DNA of 10,224 nucleotides from an uncultured Porphyromonadaceae bacterium. Lineage in GTDB: Bacteria > Bacteroidota > Bacteroidia > Bacteroidales > Muribaculaceae. A program made the translations under genes and the position numbers. The stretch covers positions 1-10,224 of the forward strand of contig CAMWQY010000074.1 of the NCBI GenBank assembly GCA_947176355.1, in the 5' to 3' direction. Each line of letters begins with the position of its first letter. Position 1 is the first letter of the stretch. The notes beneath the pieces were generated by a model, which was not told where the DNA came from, made no database searches, and was given only the letters and a program-made list of their open reading frames with translations. This document shows positions 1 through 7,818 of this stretch, in pieces.

Positions 1-25
1 ATCTCGTCAACTAAAAAAGTTAAAC

Positions 26-925
26 ATGAAAAGATATATTCTTGGCATAATTGCTTGCACATCTGCAATAAGTGCAGTAGCTCAGACTGACGCTTATATC
101 AAACTCCGCGATGAGAAAAAGACTCATCCCAGAATAGAAAGCATCACTTTCCCCGGAGATGCCAACACCCGATATATGTATGATGCCATCTACGGTCACG
201 GTGCCGTCATCGAAAATCCATGGGTTGCCTACCGCGTATACATGGACAATCGCCAGAGCCTCGATCTCTATGTGAAGCAGACTCCGCAACTTGAGCTCGA
301 CGTGACAGGATTTTACACCACTCCCGAGCAATTGAAGGAAGGTTACGGAATCGATGTCCTTTGGGCAGGAAAGTCAATTGGCGCCGGATCTTTCCGTGGC
401 CTTCAGAATGGTCAGCCTATGACCATCGACACTGTAGCTTCACGCACTCAGAAAGTGCTCGATGATCATACCATTCAGGTAATTGATAAAGATTGGATCT
501 ACAATGGACATCCCATTCAGATGGCTCAGACTTATTCAATGTCTCCCAACAGCCGCGATTTATTCGTAGAGATTAAACTTGATGGGTATCTTCCGGATGA
601 AGTATTCGCTACCGGCATTCAGAAACTCGAGACCGACAACCAAGGTTTCATCAATGCTTATGGAAGGGCTGCTTCATGGGGTAGCAATATCCCTGATAAA
701 GGACACCCTGAGATTGTAGAGCAAGTCGGTCTCGGTATTATTGTTGAGCCGGAAAATATAGTGGCTACTGAAGAAACTGACCTTAACTACCTTGTGACCG
801 TGCGACCCAACAGCGAAGGAATCATCCGCTATCGGGTCATTGCTGCCGGTGACAGAGAGAAAAACGGCTTCAATAATTACGCCGATTGGTCGAAATATAT
901 TAAATCTCTTAAATATACCGAATAA
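26..925 (+). CDS. Secreted DUF4861 family protein
   Basis: A 299-residue protein I place in the DUF4861 family, found mostly in Bacteroidetes and often encoded in polysaccharide utilization loci; its biochemical role is not established to my knowledge. Residues 1-20 form a signal peptide (Lys-Arg, hydrophobic stretch, Ala-Val-Ala-Gln end), so it should act in the periplasm or at the cell surface. The family-like core runs from about residue 50 to 290. It includes the segment at 51-84 (YDAIYGHGA, then ENPWVAYRVYMDNRQSLDLY), a Gly-rich stretch near 115-130 and a C-terminal YADWSKYI. The fold is probably mostly beta. The start ATG follows an A-rich leader with no Shine-Dalgarno sequence, normal for this group. 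The stop TAA shares one base with the next ATG, indicating translational coupling with the GH2 gene and a joint job on the same glycan. No promoter is visible in the 25 bases upstream, so the operon probably begins before the window. Family assignment is by recognition of sequence style, not a search. Confidence 0.8.
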   Translation: MKRYILGIIACTSAISAVAQTDAYIKLRDEKKTHPRIESITFPGDANTRYMYDAIYGHGAVIENPWVAYRVYMDNRQSLDLYVKQTPQLELDVTGFYTTPEQLKEGYGIDVLWAGKSIGAGSFRGLQNGQPMTIDTVASRTQKVLDDHTIQVIDKDWIYNGHPIQMAQTYSMSPNSRDLFVEIKLDGYLPDEVFATGIQKLETDNQGFINAYGRAASWGSNIPDKGHPEIVEQVGLGIIVEPENIVATEETDLNYLVTVRPNSEGIIRYRVIAAGDREKNGFNNYADWSKYIKSLKYTE

Positions 926-3333
926 TGTTGAATAAATATATATTCTCCCTTGGCTTACTGACTTGTTTGGCTTCCGGCGCTTCAGCTCAGGAGACCATCA
1001 ATTTCAATTTCGATTGGAAATTCCAACCCGGAAGCAATCCCGGAGCTGAGAGTGTAAACTTTGATGAGTCTGCTTGGCAGACTGTGAATCTTCCTCATGA
1101 TTTCCAGATTTCTCAACCTTGGGTCGCTCCTGAAGAAGGAGACACCGGCGACAAGTCAAACCTTATGGCAAATATCGCAAGCAAACTCAGTTCACGAGGT
1201 TTCAAGGAAATGGGTGAAGGTTGGTATCGTAAGACTTTCACTCCCGATCCCTCATGGGAAGGGAAACGTGTGCTACTCGATTTCGAAGGCATAATGCTCG
1301 TAGGCGATGTTTACCTGAATGGTGAGCGTATAGGTGGCACCGACTATGGATATCTCGGTTTTGAATCTGATATTTCCAAAAAGCTGAAATATGGACAGCC
1401 AAACGTAATTGCGGTTAAAGCAGATACCGGAAAACCGGAAAATTCCCGTTGGTATACAGGCGGAGGTCTATACCGCGATGTCAACATTAAAGTTGGCGAT
1501 CCTAAGCAATATTTCACACGCAATTCACTTTATATTACTACCCCTGAGGCAAAAGCTGACAAATCTACCATCCTTGTGGGTGGAGAACTTGCAACGTTCA
1601 TAAAGACCGACAGCATAACTGTTGGTATAGATATTCTTGACAACGAAGGAAATACAGTTTACTCTAATGTCCGTAAACATTGGAGTCATCCTCGCCAGCA
1701 TGTCAGGGAATTTCCCCTCGACAGCATAACCCTTGAGAATGTCACTCTTTGGGATACAGAGAATCCTTATCTCTATACCCTGAAAGCTACCCTTTATCGA
1801 CCTGACGGAAGCATTGCTGACACAGCAACTGAGCGCTTCGGTATCCGCGAAGTGGAGTTCTCTCCGGAATTTGGCATGAAACTCAATGGCAAGAAAGTGC
1901 TTCTGAAAGGTATCGCCAACCATCATACTCTTGGAGCACTCGGAGCAGCTGCTTATCCCGCAGCGATGGAAAAGCGCATAAAGCTACTGAAAGATTTCGG
2001 ATTCAACCATATCCGATCTTCTCACAACCCATACAGCGAATCATTTCTTGATCTTTGTGATGAATATGGAATCCTTGTAGTAGATGAGCTTTACGACAAA
2101 TGGACCCAGCAATATGCCGGAGGACGCACTCCTTGGGAAACACGTTGGCAGCAAGACGTTCCGGAATGGGTGAAGAGAGATCGCAATCACCCAAGTGTAG
2201 TATTTTGGAGTCTTGGCAATGAGCTTCAGCTTATACCTGACCTTCCATTTAATGACTGGGGTGTCACTCCTTATAAGCTTCAGAAGGAGCTCCTCAACCG
2301 CTACGACTCAACTCGCCTTGTGACAGTAGCTATGCACCCTCGCGGACGCAATGAGCACACCGATTCACTCCCTGCTCCCCTCGTAGAACAAACGGATATC
2401 GCTGCCTACAACTACAGATACATGTATTTCCCGGGCGATTCTAAACGATACCCTTGGATGATATTCTATCAGAGTGAGGCTAATACAAGCAATATGGGAC
2501 CCAACTTCTTCGAAATGGACCTCGACAAAGTGATAGGACTTGCTTATTGGGGAATGATCGATTATCTCGGAGAGTCGCAAGGTTGGCCCGAAAAAGGTTG
2601 GACACAGGGTGTATTCGATATTTCTTTGGATCCTAAACCCATGGCATACTTCTTGAAATCATTCTTCAAGCCGGAAGAGCCGCTCGTATACATCGCTCCA
2701 TTTGAAACATCCGAGACTACACAATGGAACGGCGTGACTATGGGTGGACGCAAATTTACTGATAGCTGGAACTTTGAGCCGGGATCTAACGTGAAGCTTT
2801 ACACCTATACCAATGCGGATGAAGTGGAACTCAAAGTCAACGGAAAAAGCATCGGCAAGAAGAAAAATGACATCGATAATCCTAAATCGCGCAATCGCAT
2901 ATTGTGGGAAAATGTGCCTTATTCCAAAGGTAAGGTAGAAGCCATCGCATACAACAATGGCAAAGAAGTGGCTCGCCATCTGCTCTCTACCCATGGAGAA
3001 GCAAAAAAACTTAACGCTACTCCCGACAATAGCAATTGGAAAGCTGACGGCATCGACCTTCAGCATGTCAAAGTCACTGCCGTCGACAGCAAAGGACTGA
3101 CCGATAAAGGGGCAAAAGGGCTATTGACATTCGACGTTGCCGGGCCTGCTGAAATAGTAGGCGTGATCAACGGCAATCTAAGCAGCGACGAACTTATGAC
3201 AGGCAACACGCGCAGCCTACACAATGGCACAGCTACCGTAATTCTCCGCAGCACTCAAGACGCGGGACCTGTCAGTCTATCCATATCTACTCCCGGCCTG
3301 CCTACTAAAAAAATATCCCTCAAAACAAACTGA
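925..3333 (+). CDS. Secreted GH2 glycosidase, beta-galactosidase-like
   Basis: An 802-residue glycoside hydrolase family 2 enzyme, probably a retaining beta-galactosidase or related exo-beta-glycosidase acting outside the cytoplasm. A signal peptide spans about residues 1-21 (ends ASA, then QET). The jelly-roll sugar-binding domain covers about 25-190 (WQTVNLPHDF, GWYRKTF), an Ig-like domain about 200-310, and the TIM barrel about 315-600. Visible active-site features are RSSHNP at 364-369, the acid/base pair Asn432-Glu433 in FWSLGNEL, and Glu518 in YQSEANTSN as the likely nucleophile, 85 residues on as expected for GH2. The C-terminus looks like the DUF4982 and GH2 C5 beta domains common in Bacteroidales enzymes. 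I do not see the Asn-x-Lys motif typical of beta-glucuronidases, which argues against that activity, but substrate cannot be settled from sequence. It is coupled to the upstream DUF4861 gene through TAATG, and a terminator follows 28 bases after the stop. Confidence 0.9.
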   Translation: MLNKYIFSLGLLTCLASGASAQETINFNFDWKFQPGSNPGAESVNFDESAWQTVNLPHDFQISQPWVAPEEGDTGDKSNLMANIASKLSSRGFKEMGEGWYRKTFTPDPSWEGKRVLLDFEGIMLVGDVYLNGERIGGTDYGYLGFESDISKKLKYGQPNVIAVKADTGKPENSRWYTGGGLYRDVNIKVGDPKQYFTRNSLYITTPEAKADKSTILVGGELATFIKTDSITVGIDILDNEGNTVYSNVRKHWSHPRQHVREFPLDSITLENVTLWDTENPYLYTLKATLYRPDGSIADTATERFGIREVEFSPEFGMKLNGKKVLLKGIANHHTLGALGAAAYPAAMEKRIKLLKDFGFNHIRSSHNPYSESFLDLCDEYGILVVDELYDKWTQQYAGGRTPWETRWQQDVPEWVKRDRNHPSVVFWSLGNELQLIPDLPFNDWGVTPYKLQKELLNRYDSTRLVTVAMHPRGRNEHTDSLPAPLVEQTDIAAYNYRYMYFPGDSKRYPWMIFYQSEANTSNMGPNFFEMDLDKVIGLAYWGMIDYLGESQGWPEKGWTQGVFDISLDPKPMAYFLKSFFKPEEPLVYIAPFETSETTQWNGVTMGGRKFTDSWNFEPGSNVKLYTYTNADEVELKVNGKSIGKKKNDIDNPKSRNRILWENVPYSKGKVEAIAYNNGKEVARHLLSTHGEAKKLNATPDNSNWKADGIDLQHVKVTAVDSKGLTDKGAKGLLTFDVAGPAEIVGVINGNLSSDELMTGNTRSLHNGTATVILRSTQDAGPVSLSISTPGLPTKKISLKTN

Positions 3334-3361
3334 TTTGTAGAACATTAGGCTATACAATCTT

Positions 3362-3392
3362 AAAAGGACGCACGACTTGTGCGTCCTTTTTT
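3362..3392 (+). terminator. Intrinsic terminator after the GH2 operon
   Basis: A 12-bp perfect stem (3362-3373 AAAAGGACGCAC pairs with 3379-3390 GTGCGTCCTTTT) closes a 5-base loop GACTT and ends in six T. The GC core is eight pairs. It lies 28 bases after the GH2 stop and 118 bases before the next start, so it should end the DUF4861-GH2 transcript. The A-run on the other arm could let it work in both directions. The same core arms recur at 8691-8711. Confidence 0.9.
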
Positions 3393-3456
3393 AATAAAAT
3401 ACTACCTGCGAAACTTATTCTTAATAAATCTGTAACAAAACTTTAATATTCTTCTC

Positions 3457-3487
3457 TTGCACCATCAAATAAAAGTGACTAATTTTG
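3457..3487 (+). promoter_or_regulatory. Bacteroidetes-type promoter for the sensor-like gene
   Basis: TAATTTTG at 3480-3487 fits the -7 consensus TAnnTTTG of the Bacteroidetes primary sigma factor. CTTG/TTG ending at 3459 is a partial -33 TTTG box, 20 bp upstream. The start of transcription would fall near 3491-3494, giving an untranslated leader of under 20 bases before the ATG at 3510. This makes the downstream gene its own unit, separate from the GH2 operon. Confidence 0.6.
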
Positions 3488-3509
3488 AAGTCCTAAACTG
3501 ACCTCAGAG

Positions 3510-4859
3510 ATGAAAAGAAGTAAATTGCTTATTATTCTGACAATTATAATCACCGGCATTTTGTCTGCATCAGCTCAGACAAAACCGGCTAAACAAGAAC
3601 TTATCGAAAAATACGCTGAGCAACTGAAGACCACGACGTCGGCACGCGACAGCATTAGGATTCTTTATTATATTTTCGACCTTTCTGACAGAAAAGGTCA
3701 AACACAACGTGCATGGGAAATATTGAAAACTGCTGAAAGAGCCGATAATATGAATGCTCAGCTCGATATGATTCGTAACCTGGCGACTTTTTACGCTGCA
3801 AACGACACTGTCATAGATTCATTGCTGAAGATTACAGATAGAATCCCGAATCAAGAGGCAAGGGCTGCAACTAAGACTTTCATCATCAACCAGCAAATCA
3901 ACAGAAAAAGCAGACATCCTGACGATACTGATTTTCAAAAGATACTTCTCGATAGCATTACTAAATCTCATAATCTTGAAGGCAAAGACATCTACGACAA
4001 GCTATCTCTTCTCTACCAGATAATTCAATATCTCGGTGTTGATGCCGACGGTGTCCTTTTCAAGGAGTGTCTTGACACGTATGGCAAACTGATTGAGGAT
4101 CTTCCGCAAAGCGATTATCCTCTTAAAAATCAGTATTACACCACTGCTGCAATGATTCATTCAAGACTCAACGGCAATCCACACAAGGCTATTGAATATG
4201 ATAAAAAGCTTCTTGAGATAATCGAGCAGCTACAGCAAATGTATATAAAGAAAAATCGTAAATTCCGTAATTATGACACAAATAAATTCATCAGCTACCG
4301 AAGAATGATGGGTAACTATCATGCCCTTTCTCAGGAAGAAATCCAAACTATCCATGATAGTATAATGGCTCTTTATGAGAGAAATGCTGATGTAAGACGC
4401 ACCATGGATCAAAATGGGCAAGCCAATGTATTCTACTACATGGCTATCAAAGACTATAAAAATGCCATACCCGCTTTAGAAGGATTGCTGAGAAATCGTG
4501 ATTTATCTACCTACCAACGTCAAAAATACAATGGGATGCTCATTGAAGCAGCTAAAGGGGCAAACGACACCAAGACTTATATTAATGCAATGGAACAATT
4601 TATCGAATATTCTGAAGAAATTGACAGTCTTAGGAAAATCACGATGAAGAGAGAAATTATGCTTCGCGATAGCATAATCAATGCACCATTGCTTTATAAA
4701 GATTCCTCTCCTTCCCCCAAGAAGCACCTTACCAACATCGAGCATAGAAAAATAGAGCAGACACTGACTATTATAGCATCTGCTCTCGCAATTCTTCTTA
4801 TTATTTATATTATGCTTTATGTCAAGCTTCGCATCCAAATGAAGCGATCCAAGAAGTAA
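3510..4859 (+). CDS. Exported helical-repeat protein with C-terminal TM segment, possible truncated sensor
   Basis: A 449-residue protein of uncertain function. Residues 1-22 are a signal peptide (Lys-Arg, hydrophobic core, ASAQ). Residues 25-400 are mainly helical and look like degenerate TPR-type pairs, for example the stretches around 50-75, 160-220 and 305-370. One membrane segment lies at about 418-438, followed by a short basic tail ([11 protein letters not shown]). That order (signal peptide, periplasmic TPR-like region, one membrane helix) matches the sensory half of Bacteroidales TPR-sensor histidine kinases and TPR-HTH regulators. Here nothing follows the membrane helix except 11 residues, so any cytoplasmic output domain is absent. 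The last 38 bases run into the 3' end of the opposing leuB, leaving no room for a terminator. It could be a remnant after deletion, or a genuine stand-alone membrane-anchored protein. The domain reading is inference; the topology is seen directly. Confidence 0.7.
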   Translation: MKRSKLLIILTIIITGILSASAQTKPAKQELIEKYAEQLKTTTSARDSIRILYYIFDLSDRKGQTQRAWEILKTAERADNMNAQLDMIRNLATFYAANDTVIDSLLKITDRIPNQEARAATKTFIINQQINRKSRHPDDTDFQKILLDSITKSHNLEGKDIYDKLSLLYQIIQYLGVDADGVLFKECLDTYGKLIEDLPQSDYPLKNQYYTTAAMIHSRLNGNPHKAIEYDKKLLEIIEQLQQMYIKKNRKFRNYDTNKFISYRRMMGNYHALSQEEIQTIHDSIMALYERNADVRRTMDQNGQANVFYYMAIKDYKNAIPALEGLLRNRDLSTYQRQKYNGMLIEAAKGANDTKTYINAMEQFIEYSEEIDSLRKITMKREIMLRDSIINAPLLYKDSSPSPKKHLTNIEHRKIEQTLTIIASALAILLIIYIMLYVKLRIQMKRSKK

Positions 4860-5895
4860 GCCATTCGCCAACTTCTTTCGTACCATATTCTGATTTCCCT
4901 CCTTCTCCAAGATCGGGAGTGACCACTCCTTGCTTAATAGAGGCATCCACAGCTTCCCTGACTATTTTGCCTTCCTCAGAAAGTCCGAAATGCTCAAGAA
5001 GCATTGCTACAGACAATACTTGCGCAAGCGGATTGGCTATATTCAAGCCTGCTGCCTGAGGCCACGATCCGTGTATAGGTTCAAACACCGGGGTGCTCTC
5101 CCCTATTGATGAAGAGGGAAGCAAGCCCATCGAGCCGCTAATCACACTTGCTTCATCTGTAAGGATATCGCCAAAGGTATTCTCAGTCACTATCACATCG
5201 AAGAATCGTGGATCTTGAATCAGCTTCATGGAGGCATTGTCTACAAACATGTAGTCTGTGGACACTTCCGGCCATTCCTTTTCCATCTCTTGCGCCACCT
5301 TGCGCCAAAGTCTGCTCGAAGCCAATACATTTGCCTTATCCACTACGGTCAAGTGCTTATTGCGTCTTGTAGCAAGTTCATATCCCACTTTAAGAATCCT
5401 TTCTATCTCCGGACGTGTATATAAATTTGTATCGTAAGCCTTATCCTCCGACTCAAATTTCTCTCCAAAATACATTCCCCCTGTAAGTTCGCGGACACAT
5501 ACGAAGTCTGCCCCCTCTACGAGTTCTTTCTTCAACGGAGACTTATCTTCGAGCCCGGGGAATGTCTGGATAGGACGGATATTGGCGAAGAGTCCAAGTT
5601 GCTTGCGCATTGCGAGCAATCCCTGTTCGGGACGAACCTTAGCTTCAGGATTGTTATCGTATTCAGGATCTCCGACAGCAGAAAATAGCACCGCATCAGA
5701 ATCCTTACAAAGCTGCAATGTCTCCTCCGGGAAGGGATTGCCTGTAGCTCTTATAGCAGCAGCTCCTGCAAGGCCATAATCAAATTCAAACTCATGGCCA
5801 AACTTATCAGCCACAGCTTTCATCACATCCACGCCAACGCGTGATATTTCCGGTCCGATTCCATCACCGGGCAACACTGCAATTTTCAGCTTCAT
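4822..5895 (-). CDS. leuB: 3-isopropylmalate dehydrogenase
   Basis: A 357-residue cytoplasmic enzyme that oxidises and decarboxylates (2R,3S)-3-isopropylmalate with NAD+, giving 2-ketoisocaproate, the third step specific to leucine synthesis. The N-terminus [14 protein letters not shown] is diagnostic. Expected active-site residues are present: Arg97 and Arg107 (NIRP), Arg135 in [10 protein letters not shown] with Tyr142, Lys187 in VDKANVL, and the metal ligands Asp219, Asp243 and Asp247 ([14 protein letters not shown]). FEPIHGSWP at 271-279 is the nucleotide-binding loop. The whole catalytic frame is intact and the length is close to the usual 350-360 residues. It lies downstream of leuA, 174 bases away, with no promoter seen in the repeat-filled spacer, so it is probably read from the leuA promoter. 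The final codons, which encode about the last 12 residues, overlap convergently with the neighbouring gene. leuC and leuD are not in the window. Confidence 0.95.
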   Translation of the reverse strand: MKLKIAVLPGDGIGPEISRVGVDVMKAVADKFGHEFEFDYGLAGAAAIRATGNPFPEETLQLCKDSDAVLFSAVGDPEYDNNPEAKVRPEQGLLAMRKQLGLFANIRPIQTFPGLEDKSPLKKELVEGADFVCVRELTGGMYFGEKFESEDKAYDTNLYTRPEIERILKVGYELATRRNKHLTVVDKANVLASSRLWRKVAQEMEKEWPEVSTDYMFVDNASMKLIQDPRFFDVIVTENTFGDILTDEASVISGSMGLLPSSSIGESTPVFEPIHGSWPQAAGLNIANPLAQVLSVAMLLEHFGLSEEGKIVREAVDASIKQGVVTPDLGEGGKSEYGTKEVGEWLTSWIASFGCEA

Positions 5896-5920
5896 ATCTT
5901 ATATAATATTAATATTTCTA

Positions 5921-6050
5921 TGATTTTTCAAGCATCCCCATGATTTCTCAAGCATCCCCATGATTTCCCATGATTTCCCATGATTTCTCATGATTTCCAA
6001 TGATTTCCCATGATTTCCCATGATTTCCCATGAGAACCCATGAGAACTCA
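5921..6050. repeat. Decamer tandem array, 13 units, leuA-leuB spacer
   Basis: Thirteen contiguous 10-base units fill this stretch. The consensus unit on the + strand is TGATTTCCCA, with exact copies at 5961, 5971, 6001, 6011 and 6021 and one- or two-base variants at 5921, 5941, 5981 and 5991. Two units (5931 and 5951) read AGCATCCCCA, so 5921-5960 is a duplicated 20-mer. The last two units (6031, 6041) read TGAGAACCCA and TGAGAACTCA. There are no spacers, so this is not CRISPR. The T-tracts are phased at 10 bp, which could favour DNA bending. The leuB-sense strand carries repeated ATGs. Confidence 0.97.
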
Positions 6051-6053
6051 ATC

Positions 6054-6095
6054 GTTGATAGTTGATAGTTTATAGTTTATCGTTAATTGTTGTAG
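6054..6095. repeat. Heptamer tandem array at the leuA 3' end
   Basis: Six 7-base units follow the decamer array: GTTGATA twice, GTTTATA, GTTTATC, GTTAATT and GTTGTAG. All begin GTT and the rest vary. The array covers the leuA stop codon (6070-6072) and its last few codons, so the C-terminal end of LeuA is partly encoded by repeat. Arrays with the same period but other sequences occur at 8641-8670 and 9314-9362. Confidence 0.8.
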
Positions 6096-6507
6096 TAGCC
6101 TTATTGACAGCATCCAAGAATGCCTCTGCCGACGCGGCGATTATGTCGCTGTTGGCTGCAAAGCCATTGTGGTTGACACCATCGCATTCCACTGTCATGT
6201 GCACTTTGCCCACATCGTTGCTTCCCTTGTCGAAAGCTTGGATAAGGAAATCCTTGATGAGCATCTGACGGCTGATAATTTTCTTGATGGCTCTGATAGC
6301 GGCATCCACAGGACCATTGCCTGTAGCGCATGCCTCGAATTTTTCACCCGCTATATCAAGACCGACACTTGCCACCGGACGGATACCGACACCGCTTGAC
6401 ACTTGCAGATAGTCAAGTTTGATTCTGTTGCGGGCTGAACGATGCTCGCCTGCAAGCATCAGAACATCTTCATCTACAACCTCACGCTTTTTGTCGGCAA
6501 GTTTCAA
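6070..6507 (-). CDS. LeuA C-terminal (allosteric domain) fragment
   Basis: This is the part of leuA after the internal stop: about 145 residues if translation could restart at the TTG at 6505-6507, or shorter from the first in-frame ATG at 6457-6459. It holds the end of the linker region (KLADKKREVVDED) and the whole LeuA dimer/regulatory domain, in which leucine binds for feedback inhibition (for example ACATGNGPVDAAIRAI and KGSNDVGKVHMTVE). There is no promoter and no good restart signal, so a separate protein is doubtful. The domain is well conserved, which suggests the interruption is recent. Confidence 0.5.
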   Translation of the reverse strand: MKLADKKREVVDEDVLMLAGEHRSARNRIKLDYLQVSSGVGIRPVASVGLDIAGEKFEACATGNGPVDAAIRAIKKIISRQMLIKDFLIQAFDKGSNDVGKVHMTVECDGVNHNGFAANSDIIAASAEAFLDAVNKATTTINDKL

Positions 6508-6519
6508 GAAGTTTTCATA

Positions 6520-7584
6520 TCACTTGTCAAGCGCCTCTTTTTCCATATTCACGCCAAGAGATTCAAGACGATGCTTAAGGGCTGCCCTGCCACTTCTTGC
6601 TGTAAGCACTATGGCATTTTCATCGATGCCGACATCCTTCGGGTCGATGATCTCATAGCTCTCACGGTTTTTCAGCACACCATCCTGATGGATGCCTGAA
6701 GAGTGAGCGAATGCGTTGCGACCTACTATTGCCTTATTGGGCTGTATAGGCATATTCATCATACTTGACACCATACGGCTGACAGATGCAATCTTCTTGG
6801 AATTGATATTTGTGTCAAGGTTAAGTTCGGAGTGTGATTTCAGTATCATCACCACTTCCTCAAGAGAAGTGTTGCCTGCGCGTTCTCCAATGCCATTGAT
6901 GGTGACTTCCGCCTGGCGTGCCCCATTCATAAGTCCTGAAAGAGTATTGGCTGTAGCCATACCAAGATCATTATGGCAGTGCGTGGCTATTGTCACTTTA
7001 TGAATGCCATCCACATGCTCCATCAGATACTTTATTTTCTCGCCAAATTCGCTTGGAAGGCAATAGCCGGTAGTGTCAGGAATATTTACGACGGTTGCAC
7101 CTGCCTTGATGACCGCCTCTACCACTCGGGCAAGATACTCATTATCTGTTCGTCCGGCATCTTCTGCATAAAACTGCACATCCTCTACAAATTTCTTTGC
7201 ATATTTCACACATCCTACCGCACGCTCAAGAATTTCTTCCGGCGTAGAGTTGAATTTATACTTGATGTGATATGGAGATGTGCCGATTCCGGTATGGATT
7301 CTCGGACGCTTGGCAAAGTGCAAAGCCTCGGCTGCGATCTTGATGTCAGATTCTACTGCTCTTGTAAGCGCACAAATAGTAGGCCATGTCACAGCCTTGG
7401 ATATTTCTACTACTGAAGTGAAATCACCCGGACTTGACACCGGGAAACCGGCCTCGATGATATCCACTCCGAGACCTTCCAATTTCTTGGCAACTTCGAC
7501 CTTTTCTTGTGTATTAAGCCGGCAACCCGGCACCTGCTCGCCATCGCGAAGCGTAGTATCAAAAATATATACCTTGTCGCTCAT
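6520..7584 (-). CDS. leuA: LeuA N-terminal catalytic fragment
   Basis: These 354 residues are the catalytic TIM barrel and the first part of the linker of 2-isopropylmalate synthase. The N-terminus [12 protein letters not shown] gives the metal- and substrate-binding Arg13-Asp14. His202 and His204 in THCHND and Asn238 in GERAGNTS complete the metal site. [10 protein letters not shown] at 97-106 and IPDTTGY at 168-174 are typical. The segment HSSGIHQDG at 294-302 is the linker part that reaches the active site. The barrel is therefore complete, but the protein would end at Lys354 in the linker, without the regulatory domain. In related synthases the linker and dimer domain help the active site, so I expect little activity. 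The start ATG is about 110 bases below a good promoter. Confidence 0.75.
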   Translation of the reverse strand: MSDKVYIFDTTLRDGEQVPGCRLNTQEKVEVAKKLEGLGVDIIEAGFPVSSPGDFTSVVEISKAVTWPTICALTRAVESDIKIAAEALHFAKRPRIHTGIGTSPYHIKYKFNSTPEEILERAVGCVKYAKKFVEDVQFYAEDAGRTDNEYLARVVEAVIKAGATVVNIPDTTGYCLPSEFGEKIKYLMEHVDGIHKVTIATHCHNDLGMATANTLSGLMNGARQAEVTINGIGERAGNTSLEEVVMILKSHSELNLDTNINSKKIASVSRMVSSMMNMPIQPNKAIVGRNAFAHSSGIHQDGVLKNRESYEIIDPKDVGIDENAIVLTARSGRAALKHRLESLGVNMEKEALDK

Positions 7585-7637
7585 ATACCTGCAGAATCTT
7601 TAAATCTATTTATACGTTTTTATTTCTATTTTCTCTG

Positions 7638-7662
7638 AATAAGCGTTCTTACTTAGCTTATT
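7638..7662 (-). promoter_or_regulatory. Inverted repeat in the leuA leader
   Basis: AATAAGC (7638-7644) and GCTTATT (7656-7662) form a 7-bp perfect inverted repeat around an 11-base loop, between the leuA promoter and its start codon. No T-run follows on the leuA strand, so it is not a terminator. It could be a weak RNA hairpin or a dimeric operator. AT-rich sequence makes chance plausible. Confidence 0.3.
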
Positions 7663-7701
7663 TACCCCCTTATCCACATTTATCACCTCAGATTGAAACC
7701 A

Positions 7702-7733
7702 CAAAGGTACAAAATTTTAATTTTATTTACAAA
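7702..7733 (-). promoter_or_regulatory. Bacteroidetes-type promoter for leuA-leuB
   Basis: On the - strand, TACCTTTG (7709 down to 7702) is a full match to TAnnTTTG, and TTTG (7733 down to 7730) lies 20 bp upstream, the expected -33/-7 spacing. Transcription would start near 7696-7699, leaving a leader of about 110 bases before the ATG at 7584. No leucine-rich leader peptide is seen in that leader. The promoter is divergent from, and about 50 bp away from, the promoter at 7759-7790. Confidence 0.75.
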
Positions 7734-7758
7734 CCAAATTCATAAAACGACCATTATT

Positions 7759-7790
7759 TTTGCAGATTTCTCCATTTTTTGCTAATTTTG
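7759..7790 (+). promoter_or_regulatory. Bacteroidetes-type promoter for the SDR gene
   Basis: TTTG at 7759-7762 and TAATTTTG at 7783-7790 are separated by 20 bp, a full match to the TTTG/TAnnTTTG pattern. Transcription would begin near 7794-7797, about 22-25 bases before the ATG at 7819. The -7 octamer is identical to the one at 3480-3487. Confidence 0.75.
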
Positions 7791-7818
7791 CACAATATAA
7801 CTCAATAATACCATAATC

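Larger units (their letters stand above)
6070..7584 (-). pseudogene. leuA: 2-isopropylmalate synthase gene interrupted by in-frame TGA
   Basis: Read together, the two halves make one leuA of 504 codons with a single internal stop, TGA at 6520-6522. Both sides are in the same frame: the reading passes from EALDK, through the stop, to YENFLKLADKK, with no insertion or deletion and clear family sequence directly on each side. LeuA joins acetyl-CoA to 2-ketoisovalerate, the committed step of leucine synthesis. The length without the stop is normal for the family. Everything else in the frame is intact, so the lesion is either recent or a base-call error. Only one substitution is needed to restore a sense codon, for example TTA, CGA or TGG. 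If real, it separates the catalytic barrel from the linker and regulatory domain and should abolish or cripple the enzyme. A citramalate synthase of the same superfamily is the main alternative identity, less likely from the sequence. Confidence 0.8.

Noticed and set aside
1..14. Possible tail of an upstream gene ending at TAA 12-14
   Set aside because: Only three codons would be visible, too little to support a gene.
1525..3254. Several antisense ORFs of 60-135 codons opposite the GH2 gene
   Set aside because: They lie wholly within a conserved enzyme frame and have no recognisable domain or start context; they are shadows of its codon pattern.
5921..6050. CRISPR-like repeat array
   Set aside because: Units are contiguous 10-mers without unique spacers, far shorter than CRISPR repeats, and no cas genes are near.
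6520..6522. UGA read as a sense codon (alternative code or selenocysteine)
   Set aside because: The GH2, leuB and queH genes all end properly at TGA where their families should end, the site is not a catalytic cysteine position, and no recoding hairpin is evident.
7662..7679. Leader peptide for leucine attenuation upstream of leuA
   Set aside because: The only short ORF in the leader on the - strand encodes five residues (MWIRG) without leucine, and no terminator hairpin with a T-run follows.
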